From positions 11,780,001-11,844,000 of the forward strand of contig NC_091049.1 of assembly GCF_963966145.1 (NCBI RefSeq): a DNA stretch of 64,000 bases, written 5' to 3'. The notes under the pieces were generated by a model. The model made no database searches and was not told the DNA's origin. It saw only the letters and a program-made list of their open reading frames with translations. The number at the start of each line of letters is the position of its first letter. The stretch's first letter is position 1. This document shows, piece after piece, positions 9,747 through 20,745 of the stretch. A program made the position numbers and the translations under genes. The DNA comes from Tenebrio molitor (taxonomy: Eukaryota; Arthropoda; Insecta; Coleoptera; Tenebrionidae).

Positions 9747-12551
9747 ATGCCAGGACGTCGTTGTGCAGTATTTGGCTGTAATAACAGTCGAATACGTACA
9801 AAAGTCACCAACAGTGAAATCGTGTATCATAACTTCCCAAAGGGAAAGAGTAATTTTGTATCAGATACGGTCCGTAAAGAATGGATAAGACGCTGTAAAC
9901 GAGCAGATAAGTGGAATCCCGATACTAGCCAAATTTGCTCAGTCCACTTTACTGCAAACGATTATGAACGTGATATGAGAAATGAATTATTAGGTAAGAA
10001 ATAATTTTATTCATAATTAAATAGGTATAGTTCTCGGTATATACGAGTAGTTACTTACTCCTATTTATTCTAACAAATTATTGCTAGGGTTACCTGTACG
10101 AAAACAGCTTAAAAAAACTGCTGTGCCTAGTTTAAATCTTCCACAAATATCGAAAGATGAAAAGAATGTTACAGTACGGGAGGAAAGATATTTAAAAAAA
10201 AAAGAGGAAAATGAAAGGAAAGAAGAAATAAATAGGTTAATCGCCGAAGAGTCGAAGGCATCTTCTTCAACGGCATTGCTTACTTTAAACGAGCCGTTGG
10301 CAGCATCTTCAGCAGACGAATTTAATAGCAATAACTCGGATAAACCTCTAACTGTCTCAGCAGAAAATATATCAGAACAATATTCGAAGCTTCGCGCAAG
10401 TCACACAAAATTATGTAAAGAGATGGAAATTATGAAACGGAAGTTGAGTTTGCAAAGGAAGCAACTTCTGTATTATAAAAAGAAGAATAAAGAAGACAAA
10501 CCTCCACAAAGTCAGGAGGCGCTAACTTTATAAAAAAAACTTTTAACAGAAAATCAAATTGCTATTCTTCTAAACAAAAAGAAACGCGTCAATTGGACTA
10601 CTGAGGAAATTGCAGTTGCTTTCACTGTTCGTTACCTTAGCAAGAAATGTTATATATTTTTGCGGACCAAACTTAATTTTCCCTTGCCAGCGTTATCTAC
10701 TTTAAGAAGCTGGGCATCAAAAATCAGCATAAAGCCTGGGGTTTTGAAAGATGTATTAACTTTTCTAAAGGTAGCAGGAGAAAATATGTCTGCAAAAGAG
10801 AAAACTGTAGTCCTTTCTTTTGATGAAGTCAAAGTTTTATCGACTTTTGAATACGACGTTGGTGAAGATCAGGTTCTAGGTCCCTACAATTTAATGCAAG
10901 TCTGTATGGTTAGAAGCCTATTTTCTACTTGGAAACAACCTATTTATCTAGATTTTGACCAAAAAATGACAAGGGATGTGTTAATGGATATAATCAGTCA
11001 ATTGCACAAATTATCGTACAACTGTGTTGCAATTGTCAGTGACTGCGGAAGCAGTAATGTTGGTTTATGGAAAGATTTATCTGTTGATATCAATAAAACC
11101 TATTTCGAACATCCTCAAGTCAAAAAAGATATTTATGTTTTCGCAGATGCTCCACATTTACTAAAACTTCTCCGTAATTGGATTTTAGACAAAGGATTTA
11201 TCCTAAAAAGTGATGGAAACAAAAAAATACGTAAAGAACCTTTAGAAAGTTTAATACAGTTAACCAATACAGAAGTAAATTCTTGTTATAAAATTTCGGA
11301 AAAACACATTACAGTTGAAAAAAGTAAACGACAAAACGTAAGACTAGCGGCAGAATTACTATCTCGTAACACTGCTCAGGCTTTATTACGGTACAAACCA
11401 GGCCCTGATGAAAAACTAGCAGAGGATTTAGGGATGTTCATAGACGACATTAATTCTTGGTTTGATATTTTTAATAGTCATGTGAAAACATCGCCTGATC
11501 CTAATCGTATGAAAGCCCCTTTTGGAATTTATTTACACGAACAAGAACAACACTTAAATAAAGTTAAAGATATGATATACAGCATGAGGGCTGAAGGTAA
11601 AAATTCTTTACAAATATTTCAGAAGGGAATGATAATGTCCATAGAATCCTTGAAACTGCTTTTACGAGATATGAAGACCGAATTTGATGACATACAATAC
11701 TTATGTACTTATAAACTCAACCAGGACTGTTTGGAGAACTTTTTCTTCCAACTTAGATGTCGAGGCCCGAATGAACATCCATCTCCCTTAGAAGCAATGA
11801 AAAGGATGAGAATGATTATTCTAGGGAAGAATCCTGGTATTTTAGAAGCACAGGTACCTATCTTAAAAGTTTTTGTTTATTCGTCACATACATATATTAT
11901 TTTTTAAAGGTGAACACCCAAGAAACGACTCCTGAAGAGTATGTAGTTGCTAGGGTCTTGGAAGAAGCTAAAGTTTCAGTTGAGTTACCGGAAGAGAGCA
12001 ATGCAACTCAAAGTAGCAGTGGAAGCTCATTTTCATCATCTGGAGTTTCAGAAACATCTGATGCAAAATCACCCGAAACAACAGATGATGCTTTTGAATA
12101 CATTGCTGGTTTTATAGCAAAGAAATTTAAAAACACTCATCCCCAACTAGGCGATTTTACTTACAGAATTAAATCTGATAATGCCTACAGTTTACCGTCA
12201 TGGGTACAACAGCTTTCCTTTGGGGGTCTTATTAAACCATCAACAGATTTTTTGACGACCATTAAACGATGGAACAAATATTTTGAGATATTCCATGGCG
12301 AAAACAAACTGCGAAAAGAGCCATTAGTTGTCAAAAAGTTAGCTCTCAAAATTAAAAAACGAGAAAACTTATCTTTCGATGTAATAAAATTATTTTGTAA
12401 ATTAAGGACTGTTATCCGTATTAATTATTTAAAGACAAAAAGAACCCTTGATAATGCTAAAAAATCGAATAAACGTAAGCTTTCTACTGTTACGCCAAAT
12501 TCAGATACTAAACGGAAACTAGTTAAAAAAATGCGGAAAACAGTTACCTAA
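9747..12551 (+). pseudogene. PC THAP9-like P transposase, one nonsense codon
   Basis: Three exons fit splice signals and frame: 9747-9993, 10088-11853 and 11910-12551 (introns GTAAGA...TGCTAG and GTACCT...TTAAAG). The joined product has 884 codons including the stop, close to human THAP9. The N-terminus is a C2CH THAP finger (GRRCAVFGC, then CSVHF, then AVPSL). A lysine-rich coiled-coil linker follows (about residues 155-225). The P-type catalytic residues are visible as D328 (SFDEVK), D401 (VSDCGSSN) and D629/E632 (NQDCLENFF). The only lesion seen is a TAA at 10531-10533 (codon 231) in the linker before VNWTTEEIAVAF. Frame and homology continue on both sides. It would bind its ends and catalyse excision and insertion if read through or repaired by polymorphism. 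Confidence 0.85.
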
Positions 12552-12582
12552 TTAACTTTTACTCTAATTATAATAGTATGTT

Positions 12583-13077
12583 ATTCAACGAGTTCGTGTG
12601 TAAGTTGGGCTCTTTATTGCATGAATAGGCCAGTTTAAAACGCGGGTGAAACGATTCTTGTGTGTTCACCTTTAAAAAACAATGCAGGTATTATCAACAA
12701 AAACTTAAGATAGGTGCTTCTAAAATACAAGGATTCTTCCCTAAAATAATCATTCTCGTCATTTTCATTGCTTCTAAGGGACATGGATGTTCATTCGGAC
12801 CTCGACATCTAAGTTGGAAGAAAAAGTTCTCCAAACAGTCCTGGTTGAGTTTATAAGTACATACCTACATAAGTACTGGTATACTGCATACTCGTATCAT
12901 CAAATTCGGTCTACATATCTCGTAAAAGCAATTTCAAGAATTCTGAAGAATTTTTACCTTCAGCTCTCAAGCTGTATATCATATCTTTAACTTAAATTTA
13001 ACTTAAATAAATTTACAGCGTTTTAAACTGGCCACTCATGCCATAAAGACCCCAATTTACACACGAACGAGTTGAAT
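12583..13077. repeat. MITE in PC 3' region (palindromic family A)
   Basis: Arms of about 60 bp (12583-12642 and 13018-13077) pair in reverse complement with some mismatches; the shared word is GTTCGTGTGTAA...TTGGG and, inward, CCAGTTTAAAACGC. A second member, almost a pure hairpin, lies at 42183-42295. The 375-bp centre here is AT-rich and noncoding. Confidence 0.7.
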
Positions 13078-13513
13078 ATGAGGTTTTTTTGTTCGACGAG
13101 TTTAAGAGCAAGTTCTTTAAAGACCCTTATACACGTGAATCACACGCTATTTTTTATTATACCTGCACCGCAATCTGAAAATTATAACAAAAAAAAAAAA
13201 TTCGAAATATCTTTTCCGTATTAATCTGTGTCATTAATCGTTGATATAGAAATAATCAATTGGTGTTGTTTCGTTGCTACGCATATTTATTATAAATTGT
13301 GTATAACTGTGTGTATTTATCATTGTTCAAAATGTAGGTGAATTTGTTGTTACCTAAGCGACCTTAAAGCTTTAGTGTTTAAGGGCCCTTTTTTTACGCA
13401 TTTTAGTGTCAAAAACAGGGACTATGATTCAGGTATGATAAAAACAGAGATTAAGATTCAGGTAACTACCTATGTATAATAAAAAAAAAAATTCATGTAC
13501 TAACTAATAATTG

Positions 13514-13626
13514 TACCGAGCGATCATTTAAAAAATAAATCGAGTTTGCTTTGGAGCCTATGCTATAGCATGGGTTGCCATAGGTAACACGCCGACTCGA
13601 TTTATTTTTTAATTGATCGCACGGTA
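13514..13626. repeat. 113-bp hairpin element in PC
   Basis: TACCGAGCGATCATTTAAAA at the left pairs with the reverse complement of the right end (TTTTTAATTGATCGCACGGTA). The arms are about 31 bp with few mismatches, including a shared AAAATAAATCGAG. It is a small foldback/MITE unit in the noncoding 3' part of PC. Confidence 0.65.
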
Positions 13627-13912
13627 TAATAATATATAAATAAGATAATAAAAACGTGTATTATAGCAAGACAATGACGGATCAAATGTACATACATATT
13701 TCATTAATCATTACCATTCATTGTACGTTAATTTTGGTTTGAGACAAGAGTTTTAGATTTATTTTAATATATGTATCTGTTAGAACTAGATGTTGTTTCG
13801 ATCGCATAATAGGTACATTAAATTATAATTGAATTACTTTACAGAAAAGTACAAAATTTAACTCGACACTCGACTGGATATATCATTGTAATACGCAACG
13901 CATTCAGTCTCT

Positions 13913-13931
13913 GGTCCGTGGCTGACGTCAC
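13913..13931. promoter_or_regulatory. PC right subterminal repeat with TGACGTCA
   Basis: GGTCCGTGGCTGACGTCAC is the inverted partner of 9644-9662 with one mismatch. It lies about 67 bp inside the right TIR, mirroring the left copy at about 80 bp. The symmetric placement argues for a transposase-binding role rather than chance. Confidence 0.5.
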
Positions 13932-15350
13932 AGCCCCCCACTACGCTCGGCGAGAATATTCCGGCATCCAGCTATCCTATGTTCTTATACAATCCTTGGG
14001 CTATGCCAATGTCTTTATGATTAAAGGCATATTTAGGCAATGGAAACAACCATTTTGCTTTACTTTTAGTAGTGGTCCAGCTAAATCTGTAGACATTAAG
14101 AACATGATAACAGAGGTCATAACATCATGCTAGGCTATATGATGTTCCTCATATTTTTAAAGGGATACGTCATAATTTGCTTAAAAGAGACCTCCACTTT
14201 GAGATTAATGGAATTTCCAAAGTTGCTAAGTGGAAACATATTGAACAATTATATAATTATGTTGGATACAATGGATGACACTAAGTTGTGCACCAAATTA
14301 ACTGATGCTCACATTTAAAAAAAAAAATGAACAAAATGAAAGTTTCCCACATGACCCAAGTATTCAGTCATCAAGTTGGATCGTTAATGAAGCGAATTTC
14401 CCAATGGAGTAAGTAATTTTAGGCTTCAAATGTTTGTTCGCTACTATTATAACTTTAATTTTAGATATTGATTCAGAATATAAACTGGAAAAAGAAGCTG
14501 CTGAAACAGGCGAGTTTATTTTATTTATTGATCAATTGTTTGACGGCTTAAATGGAAATTCAAAAATCTCACAAAAAAGTAAACCTCTCAAAGGGGGAGT
14601 AAAAAGAAATTCAGGACATGAAAAATTCTGGAAAGATTCAATCAAATTATTGGAGAAAATAAGTTTTTGGGATGAAGATAAAAGAAAGCTTGTAAAAGTC
14701 CCGTCTCTGCAAAATCTGATTAAAACACTACGGGGTTTCATATATTTAAAATATGTTTTGCTCCAAAAACTTGAATACTTTTTGCCCAGAGCTTTCAACC
14801 AGGATTGTCTGGAGAATTTCTTTGCCAGTATAAGATCGCATGGGGTACGATATACTTCCCCTGATGTCTCACATTTCGTAACATCTTTTAAATCATTGAT
14901 AGTTAATAATTTTTTAAAAACACGTTCCCTTGGATCAAACTGCGAAGATGATTTTAGTACAGGAGCTCTGGACAATCTTAGATGTTTTTTAACTGGCGAA
15001 GAAATTGCTGGTGTCCATCCTTTGCAAAGTAACGGTGAAGACATTTCGCAGGGGGCACCTGGTAGTATAGGTACAATTAAAAAAAGTAGAGTGGCAAAAT
15101 CTACAATTGCCTATGTAGCTGGTTTTGTGGCAAAAAAAAGTGTTGAAGCTAAATAATCAATGCGATAGTTGTAAACAAACATCTTTTGATGTATTCCGAC
15201 GGAAACGTTGATTTAGGAGTCATTGAGGCAAGACAATATCAAAATTCAATGTTGGTTAAACCTGGTAGTTTTTTGTATTTTGTTACAAATCAGTCGTTAT
15301 CGCTTCTTTTTTATCTCATACCACAACATAATAATAGTTATTTTTATATT

Positions 15351-15456
15351 AAGTGCGCGAAGAGTGTTTTTTGTGCATGAACAGGTCTTTTACGCCGAGA
15401 CGAAGGTCGAGGCAGTATAAGCCTTTGAATGCACAAAAACATCTTCGCTCACGAAA
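15351..15456. repeat. Hairpin insert in PB
   Basis: GTGCGCGAAGAGTGTTTTTT near 15351 pairs with the reverse complement of the GCACAAAAACATCTTCGCTCAC segment ending at 15452. The arms are about 26 bp with few mismatches and the loop is about 50 bp. Transposase homology stops just before it. Confidence 0.5.
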
Positions 15457-15474
15457 TATAAACGATATTTTTTC

Positions 15475-15751
15475 TATAATTGATTCAAAAAATTGAAATT
15501 AAAAATTCAAATTTTTGAAGGAACTCTGAAGTTTCAATGCAGTGACCATGTTGCTAGGTAACTAATAAAAAACAGTGCGTGAAATGAAAAACAGAAATAG
15601 TCGTATGCGTGAAATTGCATTTCACACACTGTTTTGTATGGTTTCTATGGTTTCGATCTTACTAACAATGTAAAAAAAAGACACGTAAGAAAATGACCCA
15701 CTTCATGCACAGATAACTATGCGTGAATTTCAATTTTTTGAATCAATTATA
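15475..15751. repeat. Inverted-repeat insert in PB (26-bp perfect arms)
   Basis: Arms at 15475-15500 and 15726-15751 are exact reverse complements (core GATTCAAAAAATTGAAATT). The interior contains repeated GCGTGAAAT words around 15575-15625. PB coding homology resumes about 35 bp later, so it lies inside the broken gene. Confidence 0.6.
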
Positions 15752-16327
15752 TAAAAAAATAATTTGTTCATACTTTTAAAATGTGCATTATTAAATACAA
15801 TTAATTTTAATGCATTAAATTGCACAAGGCACGCCAATGTAGGAGATTTTGTGGCCACTTTAATAGTGCGATGTATTTTATACTTTTGGTGTAAGTCAAT
15901 TAATAATATTTTAATTGGTAACGATCTAAAATTTGTTGCATTTTTAAAACAGAAACCAAACCCAATGTTCGTTGATCCAATTAAATTAGAAGCTAGAAAA
16001 AGGTACATGTCAAAACTTAAGTGTAAAACTAAATTATCTACTACCTAATGTAATAAATAAATTATACTAAATTAAAAATGATTTTTTTCCCTCTCAGATA
16101 TAAACAAAAATTTTAGATTTATGCCATCTAGCGGTCTCATATAAACTTGATATGAGTCATTTAAAATATTATGTTAAAGTACCGTCACAAAAATACGAAT
16201 ATGTAAAATTGAATTTCCCGCTCGCGGCTTTGTGATGTTACCCACAGCCGCTTGGAGCGCTGTAATTTCTGTACTGACCGGTAATATGGAAGATACACAT
16301 CTATAGTGAGTGATCTGTGAGCTCCCC

Positions 16328-16942
16328 GAAGTAGCGACTAGGCAATGCCGAGGCGACGATTTGGATGCGAGTGGTTTGAGCGATGGCCTGTGGCAGGGGC
16401 CGAGAGTGGGGCCTTCGGGCCCACATGAGCCGTCCCCGAAAGGTGGACGGAGAACCGGTCTTCGGGCCGCAGAGATTGGGGGAGCAGACAGCTCCCCGAT
16501 GTTGACGAACATGCTGTGGATTGGTACATGAGATGGTTATGAGAGGATGACGTAAGGGTCCACTTCGGGGGACCGATGCGCGTAAAACACTGCAAAGGTC
16601 CCCGTTTCGGGGACCGATGCGCGGTGTAAGATCTTTCTTGCCTTCGGGCAAGAGGACGGGGGAGACTGCGGTCTTTGCCCCCAGGCGTGGTACGGGTAAA
16701 TGGCAGACCACAATTTGTTTACCCATAAAGCGTTCCGGCAGACTACCCAATCCCACCGCTCCGTGGTTTGCAAATTACGTGTGGGACTAAGGGGGGAGGG
16801 AAGCCCATCGGCCTAGCCGGTGCCCTCCCACGGGAACGGACTCTTAGTGGCAACGTGTATACGCTAACCGGTGGGTAGCAATCTTCCAGGACTTTTACCT
16901 TTTAAGACAGGCAAGTCGGGCCAAGGCCCAAGATACACATTC
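16328..16942. mobile_element. GC-rich retroposon-like insert, right part
   Basis: Joined to 7883-8072 this gives an insert of about 805 bp flanked by the 13-bp PA duplication AGTCCAAAGGCTT (right copy 16943-16955). It is far GC-richer than its surroundings and packed with short stems closed by TTCG or GAAA-type loops. Examples are GGGGCCTTCGGGCCC, GGTCCCCGTTTCGGGGACC and CTTGCCTTCGGGCAAG. Two hairpins are each followed by GATGCGCG. No frame resembles a known protein and no poly(A) end is visible. A 13-bp duplication suits target-primed reverse transcription, so a LINE 5' UTR, a SINE or another structured retroposed RNA are all possible. Confidence 0.55.
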
Positions 16943-16955
16943 AGTCCAAAGGCTT

Positions 16956-18033
16956 ATCGATATGTGCGGAATACATTCAGCAAGAGCCTACCACATCCCA
17001 GTACCATCCACAAGTGGTACTTGACAGTTAATGCTGGACCAGGCTTCACTCAAGAAGCATTTGACGCTCTCAAAAATAAACCTGATAGAAGTCCGATTGT
17101 AAATTTAAATTGTTGATGAAATGGCTATACGAGAGCACCTGCATTGGAGTGGGAAACGATTTTGTGGCTATGTGGACCTGGGAATGAGTTCTGAAGATGC
17201 AAATTTTGATAATTCAGAACTGGCAAAAAACAATCTTGTTTTTACGGCAACTGCTATAACTGGAAAGTGCCCGTAGGTTATTTCTTGATTAACGGTCTGA
17301 ATGCAGATGAAAGGGTCAACTTAATTAACAAATGCCTTTATTTGTTAGATGAAGTGGGGAATAATGTCATTCCCTCACATTTGATGGCGCTGCAGTGAAC
17401 ATTTCAATGTGCAAGAAACTGGGTTGCAACTTTGAATTGGGAAACAATTTTAAACCATCGTTTTTGCAACCTGCTACTAAGCATACCATTTTTCTATTCT
17501 GGGATGCATGCCATATGATCAAGCTAATTCGGAATGCATGTAGAACAATAAAATCCTTTGAAATTAATGGGCATTTTATCCAGTGGTATTACCTTGAACT
17601 TTTGCATAGGGAACAAGGGGAGGGACTGAGATTGGCAAATAAATTGTCAAAACGTCACTTTAATTGGCAGAATGAGAAAATGAATGTTCGTTTGGCAATT
17701 CAGATGTTCAGTAAAAGTGTCAGTGATGCCTTGACATTTTGCGCACAGTCTGTGCAACAATTTAAACAATGCACGGAAACAGCCAAATTTGTTAAAATAA
17801 TTAATGATGCATTTGATGCAGAAACGTGTGCAGAAAATAATTTAGATTTGTCGGTAAACAACGTAGAAGAAATAACCAGATATATTTCAAATTTAAAAGT
17901 TAATGGCGTACCAGCAGTAGAGTCCTGCAGGAAAAGAGGGTTTTTGGGCCTAATTATAAGCTTAAAAGACAGTTTGGAACTGTATACACTGTTAAAGGAA
18001 GCTTATAATTTGAGATATCTGCTGACTTATGAA
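16956..18033 (+). pseudogene. PA transposase, segment 2
   Basis: Homology to P-type transposase resumes as YRYVRNTFSKSLPHPSTIHK and HKWYLTVNAGPGFTQEAFDA. The first catalytic aspartate is in IVDEMAIREHLHWSG (about 17109-17150) and the second in FDGAAVNISMCKK (about 17383). Frameshifts occur near 17275 and 17380. From 17395 the frame is long and open (LFWDACHMIKLIRNACRTIK, then LANKLSKRHFNWQNEKMNVR) and ends at LRYLLTYE, where the hAT element is inserted at 18034. Confidence 0.75.
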
Positions 18034-20737
18034 TAGGGCCCGGATTTTAGGCAAAATGGACTATTTTTATTTTTTAAGGCACATGTATGAAACTTGTCTA
18101 TAAATGATTTCTGGCTTAATTAGAGTAATTAGAGCCATATTTGATTCTGCCTATTCGGCCTAAAATGCCCTTTAAATACCTATTTTACCTTTTAACTGCC
18201 TGAACATGCCTAAAATGACCAAAAATCAATTTCATTTTTGCGGTTTTTTCCCAATTTTCGAATTCTGGGAAGTTTACGGTATTGAAAATGTAAAAGTGGT
18301 ACCTCAATAAAATTTACAATGCTTTATGATTTTAAAATTTAAGGAGATGTAATTACTGAAATGTACAAAGTGCAGTACAATACAGGAATTACTTTTTCGC
18401 TTTTACGGTTGGGACCATGATGTCAGCGGTAAATACTCCGACAATACCTAAGTACCACAAACCATTAGACTGGACTGGCATAAATTACAGAGTTTATCTG
18501 TTTGCCTCTGTTCGAAGGGGTGCAGGTATACGCGGTCTAATGTTTTCTGATACTTAGGTATTGTTAGAAGCTTTAACGTTTATAAAATGGTCCTTGCCAT
18601 AAAAACGAAAATTAAAATCCCGAAGTGAAACAATAAGAGAAACCTTAAGGGTGTCATTTTCTAAAAATTTAAGAAATATAAAATTAACCATCTCCTCTGA
18701 AATTTGGTGGGAGACGTAAATATAAGCATTACAAATTTGTCATTTCTCGTTTACTTTATCTCCGTGCAGTGGTCGTGTTTCTTGTGAACCTGTTTAAAGT
18801 GAACATAATGCCGAAACAAAAAATTAGTTTACGCGAAAAAATATTACAGTGGACAAGCAAGAAAGATTTATATGAAATAAAATCAACCCGAGAAATGTTT
18901 TGTAAAGCTTGTGGTAAACTGGTAAGTTAAGCATAATTAAAAATATGTCATTTTATATTTTTTACTTATTTGAAAATTTTATTTTTTGTAGTTTATATGC
19001 GAAAAAAAATGTCACTTGCAACAGCATGAGCAAACGGCCATCCATAAAGAGAACATTATGACACCGCTTCGGCAAACGTTGCTGACACAGAACTTGGAGG
19101 AATCGGCAAATAGTACATTCAATATGGAACTTTGTAACGTCTTTTTAGCTGCCAATATACCATGGCACAAACTACAAAATCCTGCGTTTCAGAATTTTCT
19201 GACAAAATATTGTGGTAGAAAAATTCCGGATGAGTCTACTTTACGGAAAAATTATTTACCAAAATGCTACAAAGATGTATGAACATACTATCTTTTAATA
19301 TTTAATTTAAAATTATTTTCACTTTTAGACTATTGACCGCATTCGGAATGAGCTGGATCCTTTTAACATATGGGTTTCAGTTGACGAAACAACAGATGCA
19401 CTTGGGCGATATGTGGCGAATTGTCTGGTTGGGAAACTTTCAGAAGATGAACCTGGAAAATCTTATCTTTTGGCGTCTAAACAATTAGAAAGAACAAATC
19501 ATGAGACAATAGCTAGATTCGTAAATCAATCTTTAGGTAAGGGTTTTTCACTTTTTTAAATTTATTTTGATTTAAAATTTCTATGCGTAGAAATCTTGTG
19601 GAGTACCAGAGTTGTTGCTGAAAAGTTTCTTTTGTTTGTAACGGATGGAGCACCATATATGATAAAATCTGGTAGACACCTTAAGGTGTTTTATCCAAAA
19701 ATTGTGCATGTCACATGCTTAGCGCATGCTTTAAATCTAGTGGCTGAAAAAATTCGCTATCAATATGAAGATGTGGATAATTTAATTTCGAACGTGAAAA
19801 AAATTTTCGTTAAGGCACCTTTGAGAGTTGAAATGTACAAAGAAAAACTAAAAGAAATGCCACTGCCTCCACAGCCAATTTTAACACGATGGGGAACATG
19901 GCTTCAGGCTGCTATGTTTTACAGCGAACACTTTGATTCCATTAAAGAAGTAAGTATATAAAAGATAAGCAAATTAATTGATTGTTAAACTGTTTTTAAC
20001 TACTCACAGGTTGTCATGTCCTTTGATGGAAGTTCTGCTGTTGCTATTCAAAAAGCACAGTCTATAATGAAGAAACCCGGAATAAAAAACCAATTAATTT
20101 ATGTTCGCAGTAATTTTAAAATAATCTGCGAAAGTATTACTCAATTGGAAAAAAATGGGTTACCTTTAACCGATTCAATCAAAATTGTTGAAAACGTATT
20201 TACCTCCCTAAAAAAATCTCCAGGCCCTGTAGCAGCAGTAGCATTAAAAAAACTTGAAGATGTTACTGAAAAAAATCCTGGATACAAATTTCTTCTAGAA
20301 TTGGCAAGAATTTTTAGAGGTGAAGATGTGCCGGAACATGACACCAAAATGGAAGAAATTTATTACAAATTTGCGCCCATTACCTCTTGCGAGGTAGAAA
20401 GAAGTTTTTCAAAATATAAGTCCATTTTGGTGGATAACCGACAATGTTTTAAAGTAGAAAATTTAGAGCAATATCTTGTATGCAATGTAAATACGTAACA
20501 ATGTAAATAACTAACAAACTTGTAGTATTGTATATTAATTAATAAAAAATAATTTGTAAATATCTTGTTGTGTGTACCTACTTAAAACTTTAAAAACACA
20601 TTTTTTAATTTAATTAACCACAACTTTAAGGACCTAGTATGGCTTATTTTCAGTTTTTAAGGGACTATTGCAGTAGTTTAAGGGACTATTTTAGGCACCT
20701 ATTTCCGACTTTTTAATTGCCTAAAATCCGGGCCCTA
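18034..20737 (+). mobile_element. hAT transposon, apparently complete (2,704 bp)
   Basis: Perfect terminal inverted repeats start TAGGGCCCGGATTTTAGGCA and extend 21 bp. They are flanked by an identical 8-bp duplication CTTATGAA (18026-18033 and 20738-20745), the hallmark of hAT insertion. Removing the element and one duplication restores PA's frame (LLTYE joined to LSQNHLK). The single gene inside is open over five spliced exons. About 770 bp of AT-rich sequence precede the ATG, with PuA-tract-rich subterminal DNA at both ends. Confidence 0.93.
18808..20498 (+). CDS. hAT transposase with BED-like finger, five exons
   Basis: Exons 18808-18921, 18992-19276, 19329-19536, 19591-19949 and 20010-20498 all use GT...AG introns of 50-70 bp and keep one frame of 484 amino acids. 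The N-terminus has a BED/CGGBP1-like zinc finger: FCKACGKL spans exon 1, and CHLQQHEQTAIH in exon 2 supplies the histidines. The catalytic region has SVDETTDALG (first D) and FVTDGAPYM (second D), followed by the typical CLAHALNLVAEK and ILTRWGTWLQAA segments. The C-terminal hAT dimerisation motif is YYKFAPITSCEVERSFSKYK. No stop or frameshift was seen. It is shorter than many hAT proteins (600-700 aa), but the core blocks are in order. It likely binds the element's ends in the nucleus and catalyses cut-and-paste transposition. Confidence 0.85.
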
Positions 20738-20745
20738 CTTATGAA

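Larger units (their letters stand above)
9563..13998 (+). mobile_element. Element PC: near-complete P-type transposon
   Basis: Twenty-eight-bp perfect TIRs (start CAAGGATTGTATAAGAACAT) lie at 9563-9590 and 13971-13998. The flanking GGCTATGCC occurs on both sides (9554-9562, 13999-14007). The duplication reads as 9 bp here, or 7 if one more base is given to the TIR, whereas P elements usually make 8. Inside both ends are 19-bp subterminal inverted repeats with a TGACGTCA core. A three-exon transposase gene is open except for one stop codon. The 3' untranslated part carries a MITE and a hairpin. The host frame of PB resumes directly after it. Confidence 0.88.
14008..16048 (+). pseudogene. PB THAP-domain transposase, 3' part
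   Basis: Right after PC the frame resumes as NVFMIKGIFRQWKQPF and continues to MITEVITSC. The second catalytic block (VCDQG-type) is then deleted and homology restarts, frameshifted, at YDVPHIFKGIRHNLLKRDLH. An intron with GTAAGT...TTTTAG ends (about 14409-14465) precedes SEYKLEKEAAETGEFILFID and FIYLKYVLLQKLEYFLPRAF. The catalytic block NQDCLENFFASIRSHG follows, then AYVAGFVAKK to 15156. A CDSC-like segment, EARQYQNSMLVKPGSFLY and the tail (DPIKLEARKRYMSKL, ends 16048) are separated by small inserts at 15351-15755. Confidence 0.75.
8073..16319 (+). mobile_element. Element PB: P-type transposon with 26-bp TIRs
   Basis: Perfect 26-bp TIRs begin CACAGATCACTCACTATAGA at 8073-8098 and 16294-16319. 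They are flanked by identical 8-bp duplications AGCTCCCC (8065-8072, 16320-16327), the duplication length known for P elements. Without element PC and one duplication copy it is about 3.8 kb. Its transposase gene is broken by a frameshift in the THAP finger, loss of the second catalytic block and several inserts. It entered the GC-rich insert, which had itself entered PA. Confidence 0.9.

Noticed and set aside
10511..10550. Treating the PC stop codon as removed by a tiny intron (GTCAGG ... AACAG)
   Set aside because: It would be about 38 bp, below usual insect intron size, and has no good branch or donor; a nonsense mutation is simpler.
16328..16942. Hammerhead or HDV-type ribozyme in the GC-rich insert
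   Set aside because: No CTGATGA...GAAA hammerhead core was found by eye and the HDV-like pseudoknot could not be established; left as a computation to run.
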